Source: Salarchaeum japonicum_A
GTDB taxonomy: Archaea; Halobacteriota; Halobacteria; Halobacteriales; Halobacteriaceae
DNA: 64,000 bases
Direction of reading: 5' to 3'
Assembly: GCF_049705945.1 (NCBI RefSeq)
Contig: NZ_JBNAMV010000003.1
Coordinates: 50,175-114,174, forward strand
In this document: piece by piece, positions 25,984 through 34,753 of the stretch
Layout: each line of letters starts with the position of its first letter
Position numbering within the stretch: the stretch's first letter is position 1
Made by a program: the position numbers and the translations under genes
The notes under the pieces: model-generated
Seen by the model: only the letters and a program-made list of their open reading frames with translations
The model's database searches: none
What the model was told of the DNA's origin: nothing

Positions 25984-26097
25984 TCAGTATCGGGACAGAG
26001 GTCCCCGACCGGATTCAATATGTGGGTTGTCCGGGATCTAGTGAAGCACGTCTCTGTCCTTCTGTGGTTGAGGTTTTCTATCGAGGGCCAACGGTTG

Positions 26098-26454
26098 TTA
26101 GCGGTTGAGCCAGTACTGCCAGTCTGCGATCGCTTGTTCCGTGTTACTACTGGCTTCGACAGGCTCCAGTTGCTCCAGTGGCACGCCAAGCTCCCTTCTC
26201 ATCCACTCTATCGTCACGAACATCTGGCTGAGAGTCGGGTCTGTCGGGGACATTCCAACCACGCGAACCGTTTCGCCTTCCTCTAGTGGTGACTCCTCTC
26301 GCTCGGTGACACAGCACGCTTCGAACGGGAAGTCCAGCGTATCGCCCAGATAGGCGTACCATCCCCACGCCTGTTCTTCAGGGCTGTAGTTGTCGACGAT
26401 GATCCGCATCTTGATGCGCTCTTCCCGCTCTTCGTCCTTCTCGGCCCGTGTCAT
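26098..26454 (-). CDS. CcbP-like calcium-binding protein
   Basis: 118 residues from ATG 26454 (a TTG at 26463 would add three). The sequence IIVDNYSPEEQAWGWYAYL followed by DTLDFPFEACCV and MFVTIEWMRRELGVPLEQLE matches the CcbP calcium-binding family first described in Anabaena, where it buffers Ca2+. Here it would be a small cytoplasmic acidic Ca-binding protein; the role on this element is unknown. TTAACCAAC dyad E lies 114 bp upstream. Confidence 0.7.
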   Translation of the reverse strand: MTRAEKDEEREERIKMRIIVDNYSPEEQAWGWYAYLGDTLDFPFEACCVTEREESPLEEGETVRVVGMSPTDPTLSQMFVTIEWMRRELGVPLEQLEPVEASSNTEQAIADWQYWLNR

Positions 26455-26567
26455 GCTGACCAATACTCATCCCGCCTTCAAGTGCTCGGGGTGGCCGAAA
26501 CCACCTATCGACCGATGCAGGTCGCACTCAATCCTGGCCGTAGAACAGATCCGAGTTGCTGAACGAA

Positions 26568-26609
26568 TTAACCAACGAACCCCCGATGAATCTGTTTACT
26601 GTTGGTTAA
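26568..26609. promoter_or_regulatory. TTAACCAAC dyad, copy E
   Basis: Perfect half-sites at 26568-26576 and 26601-26609, 24-base spacer, in the gap upstream of the CcbP-like gene and downstream of the C2H2 gene (both minus strand). Confidence 0.75.
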
Positions 26610-26678
26610 GATGGAGGATAGGATTGTCCGATGACGAACGTCGACGGCTCACGGCGTGCATCAGTCGACAAAGACCGC

Positions 26679-27770
26679 CTATTCCTCTTGTGACTCGGAC
26701 GTGTCCATATTAGCCAATCGACGTTCGAGTACGTCGATTCGGTCAGAGACGGTCGATGGCTGTTCGAGGGGATCTTCGGCGTTTAGCGCCTGTTCGTACA
26801 ATGTCAAGGCGCGTTCCAGCTCGTCAGCTGTTGGCTCGTCAGCTCCCTCCCGCCAGTAGCTATCTGCGAGTTTCTTGTACGCCCAGGGATCTTCGGGATA
26901 GTCTCGAATGAGCTTCTCGAACTCGTTTCTGCTCTCGGTCACCCGTCCCAGCTCTGTCAGCGAGTCAGCGACAAAGTGGCGGAAGTCAAGAAGAAACTCG
27001 TCGGATGCATCCGGGAACTGGGTACAGATCTCCCGACAGAATTCGAGGCGTCGTTCGTGATAGGTCGGGTCGTCCGCTGCCAGGGTGGCAAGGTCGTTGT
27101 CGAGTGATCGCAGGAACGCTTCCAGGGAGAGCACATCCGGGAGGTGATCGTCAGCCGCCTCGATTGTCGTAATGTCGTCCGGCGTGACGGCGACGATGAT
27201 CTTCCAGGCACTCAGCCACTGTTCGCAGGCTTCGGCGTCGTCCCCCTGCTCCCGGAGTTCTCGACCGTCCTGTACCAGGTCGTAAATTCGCTCCTGATAG
27301 GGGAGATCGGGTGCCCACCGACTCCAGAGGACTTCAGCTGCCATCCAGATGAAATCCTGATCGTACCCCGACGCGTCGACGTCGTGGTCGTCCTCCCACT
27401 GGTCGGCGAGTGCCATCGCCGAGTCAACCGCGGCCGCCCGGTCACGGAACGACGCTTCGGTCGTGTCGATACCGTGCTCGGCAAGCTTGTCCGTGATCTC
27501 TCCCGTCGATAGTGCTTGTACGTCATGTAACTCCCACCGCTCATCCGACTGGCGGTCGGTCCCCAGGGACATGTCTACCGCTTCGTCCGTGTCTTGCTGG
27601 GCATGGGTGGTATCGTCGTCGCTTTCTTCGAGGTCGTGGTCGTCGATGTACTGCTCAACCCGCTTGGTGTCGATCCGACCGAGTTCGTCGGATTCGTGGT
27701 CTTCGTAGAGATGTTTGCGGATACCGGATTCGTCCGCGAAGGATTGCTCGCAGTACGGGCAGTCGGCCAT
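26679..27770 (-). CDS. C2H2 zinc-finger protein with TPR-like helical repeats
   Basis: 363 residues; ATG 27770 chosen because the finger starts at once (MADCPYCEQSFADESG with C4, C7, H20, H25), whereas upstream codons are not protein-like. An acidic linker follows, then about 250 residues of helices with TPR-like features (DPWAYKKLADSYWREG, ALTLYEQALNAEDP). It probably binds a nucleic acid or protein through the finger and scaffolds partners through the repeats. Last gene of a likely minus-strand unit with the pRiA4b-type and SWIM genes. Confidence 0.75.
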   Translation of the reverse strand: MADCPYCEQSFADESGIRKHLYEDHESDELGRIDTKRVEQYIDDHDLEESDDDTTHAQQDTDEAVDMSLGTDRQSDERWELHDVQALSTGEITDKLAEHGIDTTEASFRDRAAAVDSAMALADQWEDDHDVDASGYDQDFIWMAAEVLWSRWAPDLPYQERIYDLVQDGRELREQGDDAEACEQWLSAWKIIVAVTPDDITTIEAADDHLPDVLSLEAFLRSLDNDLATLAADDPTYHERRLEFCREICTQFPDASDEFLLDFRHFVADSLTELGRVTESRNEFEKLIRDYPEDPWAYKKLADSYWREGADEPTADELERALTLYEQALNAEDPLEQPSTVSDRIDVLERRLANMDTSESQEE

Positions 27771-27826
27771 TGGTCGAGTGTTCGAGGAGTCCGGTGAAAA
27801 AGTGCGGGGCAACCGTTTGCTCGTGT

Positions 27827-28618
27827 CTATTGTTGGGGTCGTTTCTCGTCGATGATCGCGGCTGTCTCGGTCGCTGCGAACGGGTCACGTTTTTCGAGGA
27901 GGTTCTCGATCTCCTCTGGATCGTACACCTCCTTCACGATGCAGTAATAGCGCGAGGGAGTTCCAAAATCGCAGACCATGCTGAGTCTATCTCCTTCCCA
28001 GAGCGTCGCACGTTCGGCAATGTCGGAAACCGTCATCTCGCTTGCGGTCGTGTATGCTGGATCGTTGACCGCAGTGAACTGGTGATCCGGGATGACGTTG
28101 AGTGTCGAATCCATGTACTCGTCTTCGAGCCCGTACATCCGAAGATGCAAATCATCGAGCGTCGTGAACCGGCAGACGAGCCTGTCGAGTTCTGTTATGG
28201 TTGTTTCGGGCCGGACGACGATGTCGTACCACTCTTCGTGGGCCCGGCCCTTCTGCTTCCATCGCAAGCGATATCCGACTGTCCCGATGCGTTCGCCGAC
28301 GCCATCGCGTTCGTGCTGTTCTCCTCGCTCAGCGTGTTCTACTACCGCTGTCCAGCAATACGAACATACCTCGTCCGGCGCATCACCTTCGAATGCCCGC
28401 TTGTCGAACCCTTTCCAGTTGGCGTAGTCTCGAAGTGTGATGTACTCGCTTGCGGGTGAGCGCGTACTCCGGTCACACAGCTTTTCGCCCGGTAAGTCCT
28501 GTCGAGATGTGTACGGCGATCTGTTCGCTGAGTCTGCTTCGAGGTCGACGATGTGGTCGACTGTGCCCACTTGGCTGACTTCGATGACAAATCGATCTGT
28601 GGTTGCTGTGTCAGTCAT
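27827..28618 (-). CDS. pRiA4b ORF-3-like protein
   Basis: 263 residues from ATG 28618, 13 bases after the SWIM gene stop. The segment beginning GYRLRWKQKGRAHEEWYDIV and continuing DDLHLRMYGLEDEYMD and VGD-like loops resembles the plasmid pRiA4b ORF-3 family, often carried on plasmids and transposons with unknown function. An N-terminal CSYCW pair could bind zinc. It is cotranscribed with the SWIM gene upstream and probably the C2H2 gene downstream. Confidence 0.7.
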   Translation of the reverse strand: MTDTATTDRFVIEVSQVGTVDHIVDLEADSANRSPYTSRQDLPGEKLCDRSTRSPASEYITLRDYANWKGFDKRAFEGDAPDEVCSYCWTAVVEHAERGEQHERDGVGERIGTVGYRLRWKQKGRAHEEWYDIVVRPETTITELDRLVCRFTTLDDLHLRMYGLEDEYMDSTLNVIPDHQFTAVNDPAYTTASEMTVSDIAERATLWEGDRLSMVCDFGTPSRYYCIVKEVYDPEEIENLLEKRDPFAATETAAIIDEKRPQQ

Positions 28619-28631
28619 GATCGTCGTTGTG

Positions 28632-30419
28632 CTATCGATCGTCAAACTCCTCGAGTAACTCTTCCAACATCGGTCGGAGCTTGTACTTTTGAGAGTGTTC
28701 ATCCCGGAGATCCTGTACGTAGGCCCGCCACTCGTTGAGCTCGCCGGCAGCGTCGGCTGCCTTTCCGGCTGTCGCTAGCCAGTCTACGGCGTGTCGATAC
28801 TGCTGTGATTTCCCTTCCTCGATGATCGGTTCGGCCTGGGCTTTGCAGGCGTCGATCGTCCACTCCGGGCGCTCCTCGAAGACGGCGTCGGCGACCGGTT
28901 CGACCACTATGTCGTCCGAAAACCGGTCCGCGATGGCGATGGCCTCGTCGTATCGCTCCGCGTACAGGAATATCTCGACATGTCGTTGCGCATTTCGCTT
29001 GGTCGTGTCTCGGTTCGCAAGCGATCCCAGTATCTCCTCGCGAACAGCCGGCCAGTCTTCACCAGCGAGTTCTTCTGTCGCCTGGTAGGCCGCGAGTGTG
29101 GGTGCGGCTTCGAACGCGGTGACGGCCGCCTCTAGCGCCACCTCTGGTTCGTCCAAGTCGCCGGCTCTGTCGCGGAGCCACTCGGCCAGATCTGCCTTCC
29201 CGTTGTCGTCCAAGGACAATCCGTGCTGGGCTATCCCCAGCGCTGCCTGTGGTCGGTCGTATTCTCGGAGTACTCTGGCCAGCGTGAGTGCGTTGTCGGG
29301 CGCGTGCAGGTTCTGCTGGCCATACTCGATCGCCTCGTCGATACGGCCCTCCTCGATGAGCATCGTCGCGTACGCGTCGATTTGCTCGGTGGCGGCCGCT
29401 AGAGCAAGATACTCGTCGACGCGGTTCTGTCGTTCGAGGACGTTGAGTCTGGCTTTGACGACGTTCTCGGCGTACCACGGCGGGTTATCGTCCCAGAGGG
29501 TAGTGTACCTACTGTCTGCTCTCATCTCTCGCTGGACTACGTCGAGGGCGACGCTGTACGGTGGTCGGTCCGTATAGCTCTCCATCTCACGCTGCCACGT
29601 TCGCAGTCTCGCCTTCCAGTCATCGCGTTCGGCGTCGGAGAGATCAGCCGTGAGTAGTGCCTCGGCCAGCGCGGTGTCGACCTCATCAAAAAACTCGAAA
29701 ATGGCCTGTGAATCGTCGTACGAGAGCGCAAGCCATGCTTCGTTCATCAGCTCATCTGCGAGTGGTTCGAGAACATCTAGGGCCGCCTTGCCGTCATCTG
29801 CTTCGATGGCTGCCCATGCTTGATCGAGTAGGTCGCCAAGCTTCTTGACGTCGGTTTCGACTGCTGTATACGGATCCTGCGTTCGGCCTCCACGTTCCTT
29901 CGGGGGCTGGAGGACATACTGAACTTGCTGTCGAATCGAGTCCCGATTTATGTCTGGGCTCTGGTCACGGGAGTCGTCAACAGTAGCGTCCGATTGGGCT
30001 GTCTTGAGCCGCGATTCGATCCACTCTCCGAGGTCGGGCTGGCGTTCGACGAGATCAACGAGGAGGTCTCGGAGCTCGGCTGGATCTGCGTCGGCGACCT
30101 GTTCGGAGATAGGTGGGCGCTGGTTAACCTCGTCGGGATTGCGGCTGTACGTCAGGAGGACGGCCACACGATGCTTACAGATTCCTCCCTGATCGTACGG
30201 ACAGGAACACGCCGTGTCCACGACGCCAGTCTCATCCAGATTGATTTGGACCTGATAGGGCTCGTACTGACTGCCGTCGACCGACGCTCGCAACTGGTCG
30301 CCCCGACGCGTGATGTCACGGACAGCCCCCTGATCGTAGTAGTTCTCGCCTCGATCGTATGACTGCGGTCGAGCGAGGGTGCGGATCGCTGCCTCGGTAA
30401 TCGTCGGTGCCTGTGCCAT
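28632..30419 (-). CDS. SWIM zinc-finger protein with helical repeats
   Basis: 595 residues from ATG 30419; the longer frame adds 26 basic residues and is rejected. The SWIM finger is C71-x-C73 ... C81-x-H83 (CSCPYDQGGICKH). The rest is a long array of helix pairs (EALLTADLSDAERDDWKARL, EYDRPQAALGIAQHGLSLDD) that looks TPR/HAT-like. Large SWIM-plus-repeat proteins occur in bacteria and archaea beside ATPases or VWA proteins; none is seen here. It heads a three-gene unit. Confidence 0.8.
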   Translation of the reverse strand: MAQAPTITEAAIRTLARPQSYDRGENYYDQGAVRDITRRGDQLRASVDGSQYEPYQVQINLDETGVVDTACSCPYDQGGICKHRVAVLLTYSRNPDEVNQRPPISEQVADADPAELRDLLVDLVERQPDLGEWIESRLKTAQSDATVDDSRDQSPDINRDSIRQQVQYVLQPPKERGGRTQDPYTAVETDVKKLGDLLDQAWAAIEADDGKAALDVLEPLADELMNEAWLALSYDDSQAIFEFFDEVDTALAEALLTADLSDAERDDWKARLRTWQREMESYTDRPPYSVALDVVQREMRADSRYTTLWDDNPPWYAENVVKARLNVLERQNRVDEYLALAAATEQIDAYATMLIEEGRIDEAIEYGQQNLHAPDNALTLARVLREYDRPQAALGIAQHGLSLDDNGKADLAEWLRDRAGDLDEPEVALEAAVTAFEAAPTLAAYQATEELAGEDWPAVREEILGSLANRDTTKRNAQRHVEIFLYAERYDEAIAIADRFSDDIVVEPVADAVFEERPEWTIDACKAQAEPIIEEGKSQQYRHAVDWLATAGKAADAAGELNEWRAYVQDLRDEHSQKYKLRPMLEELLEEFDDR

Positions 30420-30509
30420 CGGCTCCTCTTCCGTCTCGCTTCTACGATGTCGCTCGATAGAAAAGGCTAGGAATCGTGCTCGCCGATAGCCTCCCACAGT
30501 GGGCGGAAT

Positions 30510-30812
30510 TCAGGATTCAGTGCGAACTGCATCGGTTGGTGCCAGTAGCTCATCGAGGAACGCTGTGACGAGATCATCCGGGTCGCGAGGAAGGCCGTCC
30601 GGTGGCTCTTCCCAGAGTTCGACTGTAAATTCCCGCGCTGCCGTTGCCCGTCCTTCACTGGCGATAACCATCAGAATCGCGTGCTGATAGATCACGATCG
30701 TTCGCTGGTCGTCGACATCGAGATACTCGATTGCGGCCGCCTCGAGTGCTGCTGGGATATCCACCGGCACGTTCAGCGTGCAATGCTGGACCGGCTCATC
30801 CTCATCCGTCAT
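30510..30812 (-). CDS. Small hypothetical protein
   Basis: 100 residues, acidic, with one hydrophobic stretch (RTIVIYQHAILMVIASEG) that looks like a buried strand-helix rather than a membrane segment. It lies 90 bases upstream of the SWIM gene on the same strand. No family recognised. Confidence 0.6.
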   Translation of the reverse strand: MTDEDEPVQHCTLNVPVDIPAALEAAAIEYLDVDDQRTIVIYQHAILMVIASEGRATAAREFTVELWEEPPDGLPRDPDDLVTAFLDELLAPTDAVRTES

Positions 30813-31014
30813 AGCCGATTTACCATCCGTTCGTACAAGTATGCGCCGACGGCGTGACTCTGACCGTTCACCCGTTTCGTTGCTGATGCGTGGTCATGCG
30901 TATTGACGGCATGATAGGGCGGATTGTGGTGAGTGGGTCGCTATCGGGATGTCCGCCAGTATGACGAGCTTCTGCCGACAGCTCTGTCCACCCTGCAATC
31001 TGGACGAACTGGGG

Positions 31015-31020
31015 ATTTTA
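31015..31020 (+). promoter_or_regulatory. TATA-like box for the 31046 gene
   Basis: ATTTTA 26-31 bases before ATG 31046, consistent with a leaderless transcript. Confidence 0.5.
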
Positions 31021-31045
31021 AGCTCTCAGCAGCGAGAGTATAGAT

Positions 31046-32008
31046 ATGTCGTTCAGTGAGAACTGGCACACGCTCCTCGAAGCGGCCGAGGAGCGTTCTC
31101 CAGAGGCCACTCTCATTACACCGCTTTCACACACCAAGTTTCGTATTACCGACATACAGGAATTCCGCGTCATCATCGAAATTCTGGACTCGGACGATTC
31201 TCAGCCGCTCCAGCGCGACCAGTTCGAAACGCTCTATCGACGCGTTCAGGATGCGGGTGGCGGCTTTGAGCTTGACCGGCTTCCCCCGGATGCCGAACCC
31301 TATGCTGCCGTGCTAACGCTTCATCCGCAATTCGAGATAGACGAGGACGCTGGGATCCTCGTTGAATCGGACGCCTCGACTGCCACTCAGGTGATTGGTG
31401 AGGGATCTACCAAGAATGACGATAGAACTGAGCCGGATGTCGGCGTGTCTGCTGATGCGCTCCTGTTGATCGATGAATTAGAACGCCACGATCCGACCAG
31501 CATGGATACCCCGGATACGGAGGCACTCATCGACCTTTATACGCTGCTCTCGGACGTGCAACGTGGCGCGAACGACCTTCGGAAAGACATCGCCGACACC
31601 CTCCTTGATCGAGTCGATCACGACCAGCCAGTTCATGCCCAGTACGGCTCTGTCCAGCGAACTTCGCGCCGGTCGAAGTCACTGAAAGACGACACGGAGG
31701 TCCTCGCTGCGTTGGAGGACGCCGGTATCGATCGGGATCGTGTCCTCGGCGTAGACCCGGACAAGGTTGATGATGCACTTGAGGTGACTGACCTCCACGA
31801 GCAGGACGTCTACGACATCGATGAGCGGGCGTACGTCAGGAAAGCCGACGTCAACGAGGACGTGAAAGAGACGCGATTGCAGGGATTGAAGGACCGACTC
31901 GCGGCCACTGAAAGCGAGGAGGCAGACGTACTCCGAAGCGAGATCGAAGACTTGGAAGATCGAATCGACGAACTCACGAGCTTTCGCACTGGCTCCGAGG
32001 TGCAATAA
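31046..32008 (+). CDS. Hypothetical protein with C-terminal coiled coil
   Basis: 320 residues. The N-terminal 110 residues look like a compact alpha/beta domain (FRITDIQEFRVIIEILDSDD), then an acidic linker. A middle region is repeat-like (RRSKSLKDDTEVLAALEDAG), and the C-terminal coiled coil covers about residues 275-315 (ETRLQGLKDRLAATESEEAD). I do not recognise it. On haloarchaeal elements such proteins are usually unannotated. The TATA-like box directly upstream supports the start. Confidence 0.7.
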   Translation: MSFSENWHTLLEAAEERSPEATLITPLSHTKFRITDIQEFRVIIEILDSDDSQPLQRDQFETLYRRVQDAGGGFELDRLPPDAEPYAAVLTLHPQFEIDEDAGILVESDASTATQVIGEGSTKNDDRTEPDVGVSADALLLIDELERHDPTSMDTPDTEALIDLYTLLSDVQRGANDLRKDIADTLLDRVDHDQPVHAQYGSVQRTSRRSKSLKDDTEVLAALEDAGIDRDRVLGVDPDKVDDALEVTDLHEQDVYDIDERAYVRKADVNEDVKETRLQGLKDRLAATESEEADVLRSEIEDLEDRIDELTSFRTGSEVQ

Positions 32009-32083
32009 GAATGGGTATCGCTGTCGGGTGACTCTCGCAGCAGATCCGGCGACGTAGTCTTCCCGGGCTGATCGCGAGTCCGA

Positions 32084-32752
32084 TCAGTCCAGACGGTCGA
32101 GCGATCCATAGAGCTCCTCGTTCTGAATGTGGGTACAGAACTGTGCACAGAGCCGACAGCAGTCCGCGGCATCGGTGAACGTCCGAACACTGGCGTCCCA
32201 GCGCGCGTGGACGGCGCCAAGCATCGCACTTCGAACCGATGGTTCGGTCGCGACCATAACCCGTCGCGCACGCGTTGGTGGCGTTGCATCGGCTGCCGGC
32301 CCCTGCATTCCAGCTGTCGACAGAAGATCTTCGAGGACGCTCCCGATCTCGATCCCAACACCGAGGTTGTCGCCGACCTGTGGAGCGATAAAGATCGTTG
32401 CATTACTCGCCTGCGCAAAGGCGAGACTCTGTGTGGCGGCATCCATATCGTCGAGCGGAATCCCGACGTCGATTGCGAGAAAGGCATTAAACCCGCGGTC
32501 GCGGAGGCAGTCCCGCGTTTCCTGCAGGAGCCGCAAGACCTCGTCTTCGGCGTACTCGCCGCTGGTCTCGTCCCACGTCGCAAATGACGGGGCATCGGTT
32601 TCGACATCGGCGTCCGCCGGCAGCAGCGCGTCCACGTCGAATGTCCGGTATGGCCCCATCAGATAGACGAGAAACTGTTCCCGCTGGACTGGGGCGAGCG
32701 CATCTGAATCACCGGCGGCACGGGGGAGATTGTCGATAATCCGTTGCCGCAT
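32084..32752 (-). CDS. Hypothetical protein, nucleoside 2-deoxyribosyltransferase-like fold suspected
   Basis: 222 residues. FLVYLMGPYRTFDVD near the N-terminus, a helix with EDEVLRLLQETRDCLRDRGF and then AQASNATIFIAPQVGDNLGV resemble the early motif, tilted helix and SDLVIA-type strand of nucleoside deoxyribosyltransferase-like proteins (GPY start, E in GIEIGSVLE). I recall haloarchaeal members labelled DUF7509, but that is from memory. A His/Cys cluster near the end (CCRLCAQFCTH) may bind metal. The ATG at 32752 sits 27 bases from a TATA box. Confidence 0.6.
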   Translation of the reverse strand: MRQRIIDNLPRAAGDSDALAPVQREQFLVYLMGPYRTFDVDALLPADADVETDAPSFATWDETSGEYAEDEVLRLLQETRDCLRDRGFNAFLAIDVGIPLDDMDAATQSLAFAQASNATIFIAPQVGDNLGVGIEIGSVLEDLLSTAGMQGPAADATPPTRARRVMVATEPSVRSAMLGAVHARWDASVRTFTDAADCCRLCAQFCTHIQNEELYGSLDRLD

Positions 32753-32778
32753 TCAACTCGTCGGTTCGAAACGGTAGT

Positions 32779-32787
32779 ATATAAATA
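32779..32787 (-). promoter_or_regulatory. TATA box for the 32752 gene
   Basis: Minus-strand ATTTATATA, 27 bases before the ATG at 32752, fits leaderless transcription of that gene. Confidence 0.65.
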
Positions 32788-32808
32788 TCGGTGCTTTCAA
32801 GAATATTC

Positions 32809-32824
32809 TAGTCGAGAACGACTA
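32809..32824. promoter_or_regulatory. Palindromic operator candidate beside the HTH regulator
   Basis: TAGTCG, four bases, CGACTA: a perfect 6-bp dyad between the divergent 32752 and 32865 genes, well placed for autoregulation by the winged-helix protein. Confidence 0.5.
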
Positions 32825-32864
32825 AGTACGTGGCGTCCCAACGTAGAACCTGAGGCACCCCCAA

Positions 32865-33257
32865 ATGTCCGAAACTGATCGCCAACCAACGGAGGAGGTT
32901 CGCCAGCCGGAGCCGCCGCTTCCCGAGGATAGCGGGCTGACGCTCGAGGAATATCTCGCTATGCAACAGGCGATCGGCCACCCGACGCGGTTCCGAATCC
33001 TCCGCACGCTCGTCGCCAACGACGAACTGAGTGCTGCCGATCTCAAGGCCACGGTCGATGTCGAATCCCACAATTTTCACTACCACCTCGACGAACTGGT
33101 CGATGTCGGGCTTGTCGACAAGCGCCAGCGACGGACCGCCGACAGCCAGGGCTTCTATACGTACTATCGGCCGACCGCAATGGGCCGCGGCATCCTTGAG
33201 CACGGTGTCGAGGAACTGATGCGCCGTGAACGCGAGTTCAACGACGCTTATTCGTAA
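32865..33257 (+). CDS. ArsR-like winged-helix transcription regulator
   Basis: 130 residues. A winged HTH spans about 28-105: MQQAIGHPTRFRILRTLVAN, LSAADLKATVDVESHNFHYH (recognition region) and LVDVGLVDKRQRR. It follows the haloarchaeal ArsR-like pattern with no metal-binding Cys visible. The first 25 residues are Pro/Glu-rich. It probably regulates itself and the divergent 32752 gene through the palindrome at 32809-32824. A T6 terminator follows the stop. Confidence 0.85.
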   Translation: MSETDRQPTEEVRQPEPPLPEDSGLTLEEYLAMQQAIGHPTRFRILRTLVANDELSAADLKATVDVESHNFHYHLDELVDVGLVDKRQRRTADSQGFYTYYRPTAMGRGILEHGVEELMRREREFNDAYS

Positions 33258-33263
33258 GCTGTC

Positions 33264-33276
33264 GTAGGGTTTTTTC
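33264..33276 (+). terminator. Poly-T terminator
   Basis: T6 at 33270-33275, about 12 bases after the regulator stop. Confidence 0.55.
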
Positions 33277-33348
33277 TGTCTCGATCGATGATCCAGTTAC
33301 CCTCTCGGATATCGATGCCGGAAAATCCTCACATCATTCGAGATTCTG

Positions 33349-33363
33349 TGAATCAGTGACTCA
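33349..33363. repeat. Centromere-type repeat pair downstream of the partition operon
   Basis: TGAATCA (33349-33355) and TGACTCA (33357-33363), 8-bp pitch, overlapping the stop codon of the small partition gene. Same motif as at 34739-35122. Confidence 0.7.
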
Positions 33364-33813
33364 CTGATCGCCGTCTTGTTTGGCGAGTTCGCGAATCTTC
33401 TCCTTCGTTTCCTCCTGGTGCTCGCCAAAGGCCACCTCGAAAACCCCGCGGTAGAAGTGCTTGTTTTTCTCCAGCGTGATGTCCTCCCGTTTGAGCTGCT
33501 TTTTCAGGCGAGTGAACGTGATCTCGATGTCCTCGCTTTGCTCCGGTTCAACGTATATCGTGGCTGAATCCCAATCTTCGCGGATGTTCAGCGGTTCGTC
33601 ATCTGTCTCTCCTGCCTCACTGGTCGACGAATCAGTCTCGGTCGTGGATGCGGTTCTCTGCTGATCTGATCGATCCTCGGTCGCTGCCGCAGTTTCACGA
33701 CCCTGTTCTTCCGATTCCTCTGACGTCTCTGCGGTCTCCTCGTCTGCGACCGCGTCCTCCTCTTCCACCTCGTCTGAAGGATCCTCGAACCGCTCGTCCA
33801 TTCCCCGGGGCAT
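33361..33813 (-). CDS. ParA-associated small acidic protein, probable centromere-binding partner
   Basis: 150 residues, starting two bases after the ParA stop. Residues 1-75 are very acidic and disordered (Glu/Asp/Ser/Thr-rich). The C-terminal half (SATIYVEPEQSEDIEITFTR, LKKQLKREDITLEKNKHFYR) is more basic and structured, suiting DNA binding. Size and position match the second gene of plasmid partition operons, whose product binds the centromere and the ATPase. The sequence family is not recognised; the role is inferred from context and from the TGANTCA arrays on both sides. Confidence 0.7.
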   Translation of the reverse strand: MPRGMDERFEDPSDEVEEEDAVADEETAETSEESEEQGRETAAATEDRSDQQRTASTTETDSSTSEAGETDDEPLNIREDWDSATIYVEPEQSEDIEITFTRLKKQLKREDITLEKNKHFYRGVFEVAFGEHQEETKEKIRELAKQDGDQ

Positions 33814-33815
33814 TC

Positions 33816-34727
33816 TTACGCCTCCACCTGTGTTTTGTCAAACGCTCGCTCCATCGTCTCCGCAACCTCCAGGAAGAGTTCCCGCTCTACTTGTTGGTCG
33901 TTCGCGTCTTCCCATCCGAAAATATCTCGTCCGTTGTCCCACGCACGCTGGATTGCTACTCGCATCGGGAGTTTGAAAATCGGTGCCATCGACGCGAAGG
34001 ACTCGTCGAAGGAGCTGAGGAATTTCTGTGACTGACCGTCGTCCCGGTACATATTCGCCAGGAGTCCGACGATTGCGATCTCGATCTGCTGGTTGTCCTC
34101 GATGGACTCCAGCTGGTCCCACAGATCGTCAAGTGCATCCCGTGATGTTGCTTGGGTCTGTGCAGCCAGGAAAACGTTCTGAGCCGCGATGAAGGCCGCG
34201 TCCGTCAGGACTGAGAGGTCGGGAGGACAATCGACTACGATAAAATCGTAGTTGTATCCGTCGTCAACCATCTCTTCGAGGGCGAGTTTCAGTGAGAGAC
34301 GGGCATTTGCATCATCCATCCAATCTCGAGCAAGGCCCATGTCCTTGTGACTGGGAATCAAGTCGAAGTTCAGATGGTCGTACTCGTCGGCTTCGATCAC
34401 GATCTCTGAGAGACTAGTATCGTGCGTGCGCGGGTTGTCGACGAGTACGTCGAGCAGGTTCTCGTCATCGGTGACTAGTGTGTTAGGGAGTTCGTTCTTC
34501 GGGCTTGATGGATCGTTGTCGTCGCCCGGACCCAGTCCAAGCCCTTTCGTCATATCGGCTTGTGGGTCCATATCGATTGCAAGAACATCGTGGTCGCGAG
34601 TGGCCAGCGCCGCGGCACTGTTGATCGTCGCGGTTGTCTTTCCCGTCCCGCCTTTCTGGTTGCCGAAGGCGATCGTGGGGATACCAGTCGATGGTGTGAC
34701 GCCCCATCCACGAGGTGTCTCGGTCAT
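33816..34727 (-). CDS. parA: ParA-family partition ATPase
   Basis: 303 residues. The deviant Walker A KGGTGKT is at 25-31 (FGNQKGGTGKTTATINSAAA), followed by a switch I-like DPQADMTKGLG and Walker B-like FIVVDCPPDLSVLTDAA. It is a deviant-Walker ATPase that positions plasmid copies by binding nucleoid DNA. It forms an operon with the small acidic gene downstream. A minus-strand TATA-like TTTATGA lies about 26 bases before the start, and a TGANTCA pair (34739-34753) covers the gap between TATA and start. This suggests autoregulation by the partition proteins. Confidence 0.93.
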   Translation of the reverse strand: MTETPRGWGVTPSTGIPTIAFGNQKGGTGKTTATINSAAALATRDHDVLAIDMDPQADMTKGLGLGPGDDNDPSSPKNELPNTLVTDDENLLDVLVDNPRTHDTSLSEIVIEADEYDHLNFDLIPSHKDMGLARDWMDDANARLSLKLALEEMVDDGYNYDFIVVDCPPDLSVLTDAAFIAAQNVFLAAQTQATSRDALDDLWDQLESIEDNQQIEIAIVGLLANMYRDDGQSQKFLSSFDESFASMAPIFKLPMRVAIQRAWDNGRDIFGWEDANDQQVERELFLEVAETMERAFDKTQVEA

Positions 34728-34738
34728 AGTTCGATCAT

Positions 34739-34753
34739 TGAATCAATGACTCA
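34739..34753. promoter_or_regulatory. TGANTCA pair in the parA promoter
   Basis: TGAATCA (34739-34745) and TGACTCA (34747-34753), 8-bp pitch, between the TATA-like element and the parA start. Confidence 0.75.
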
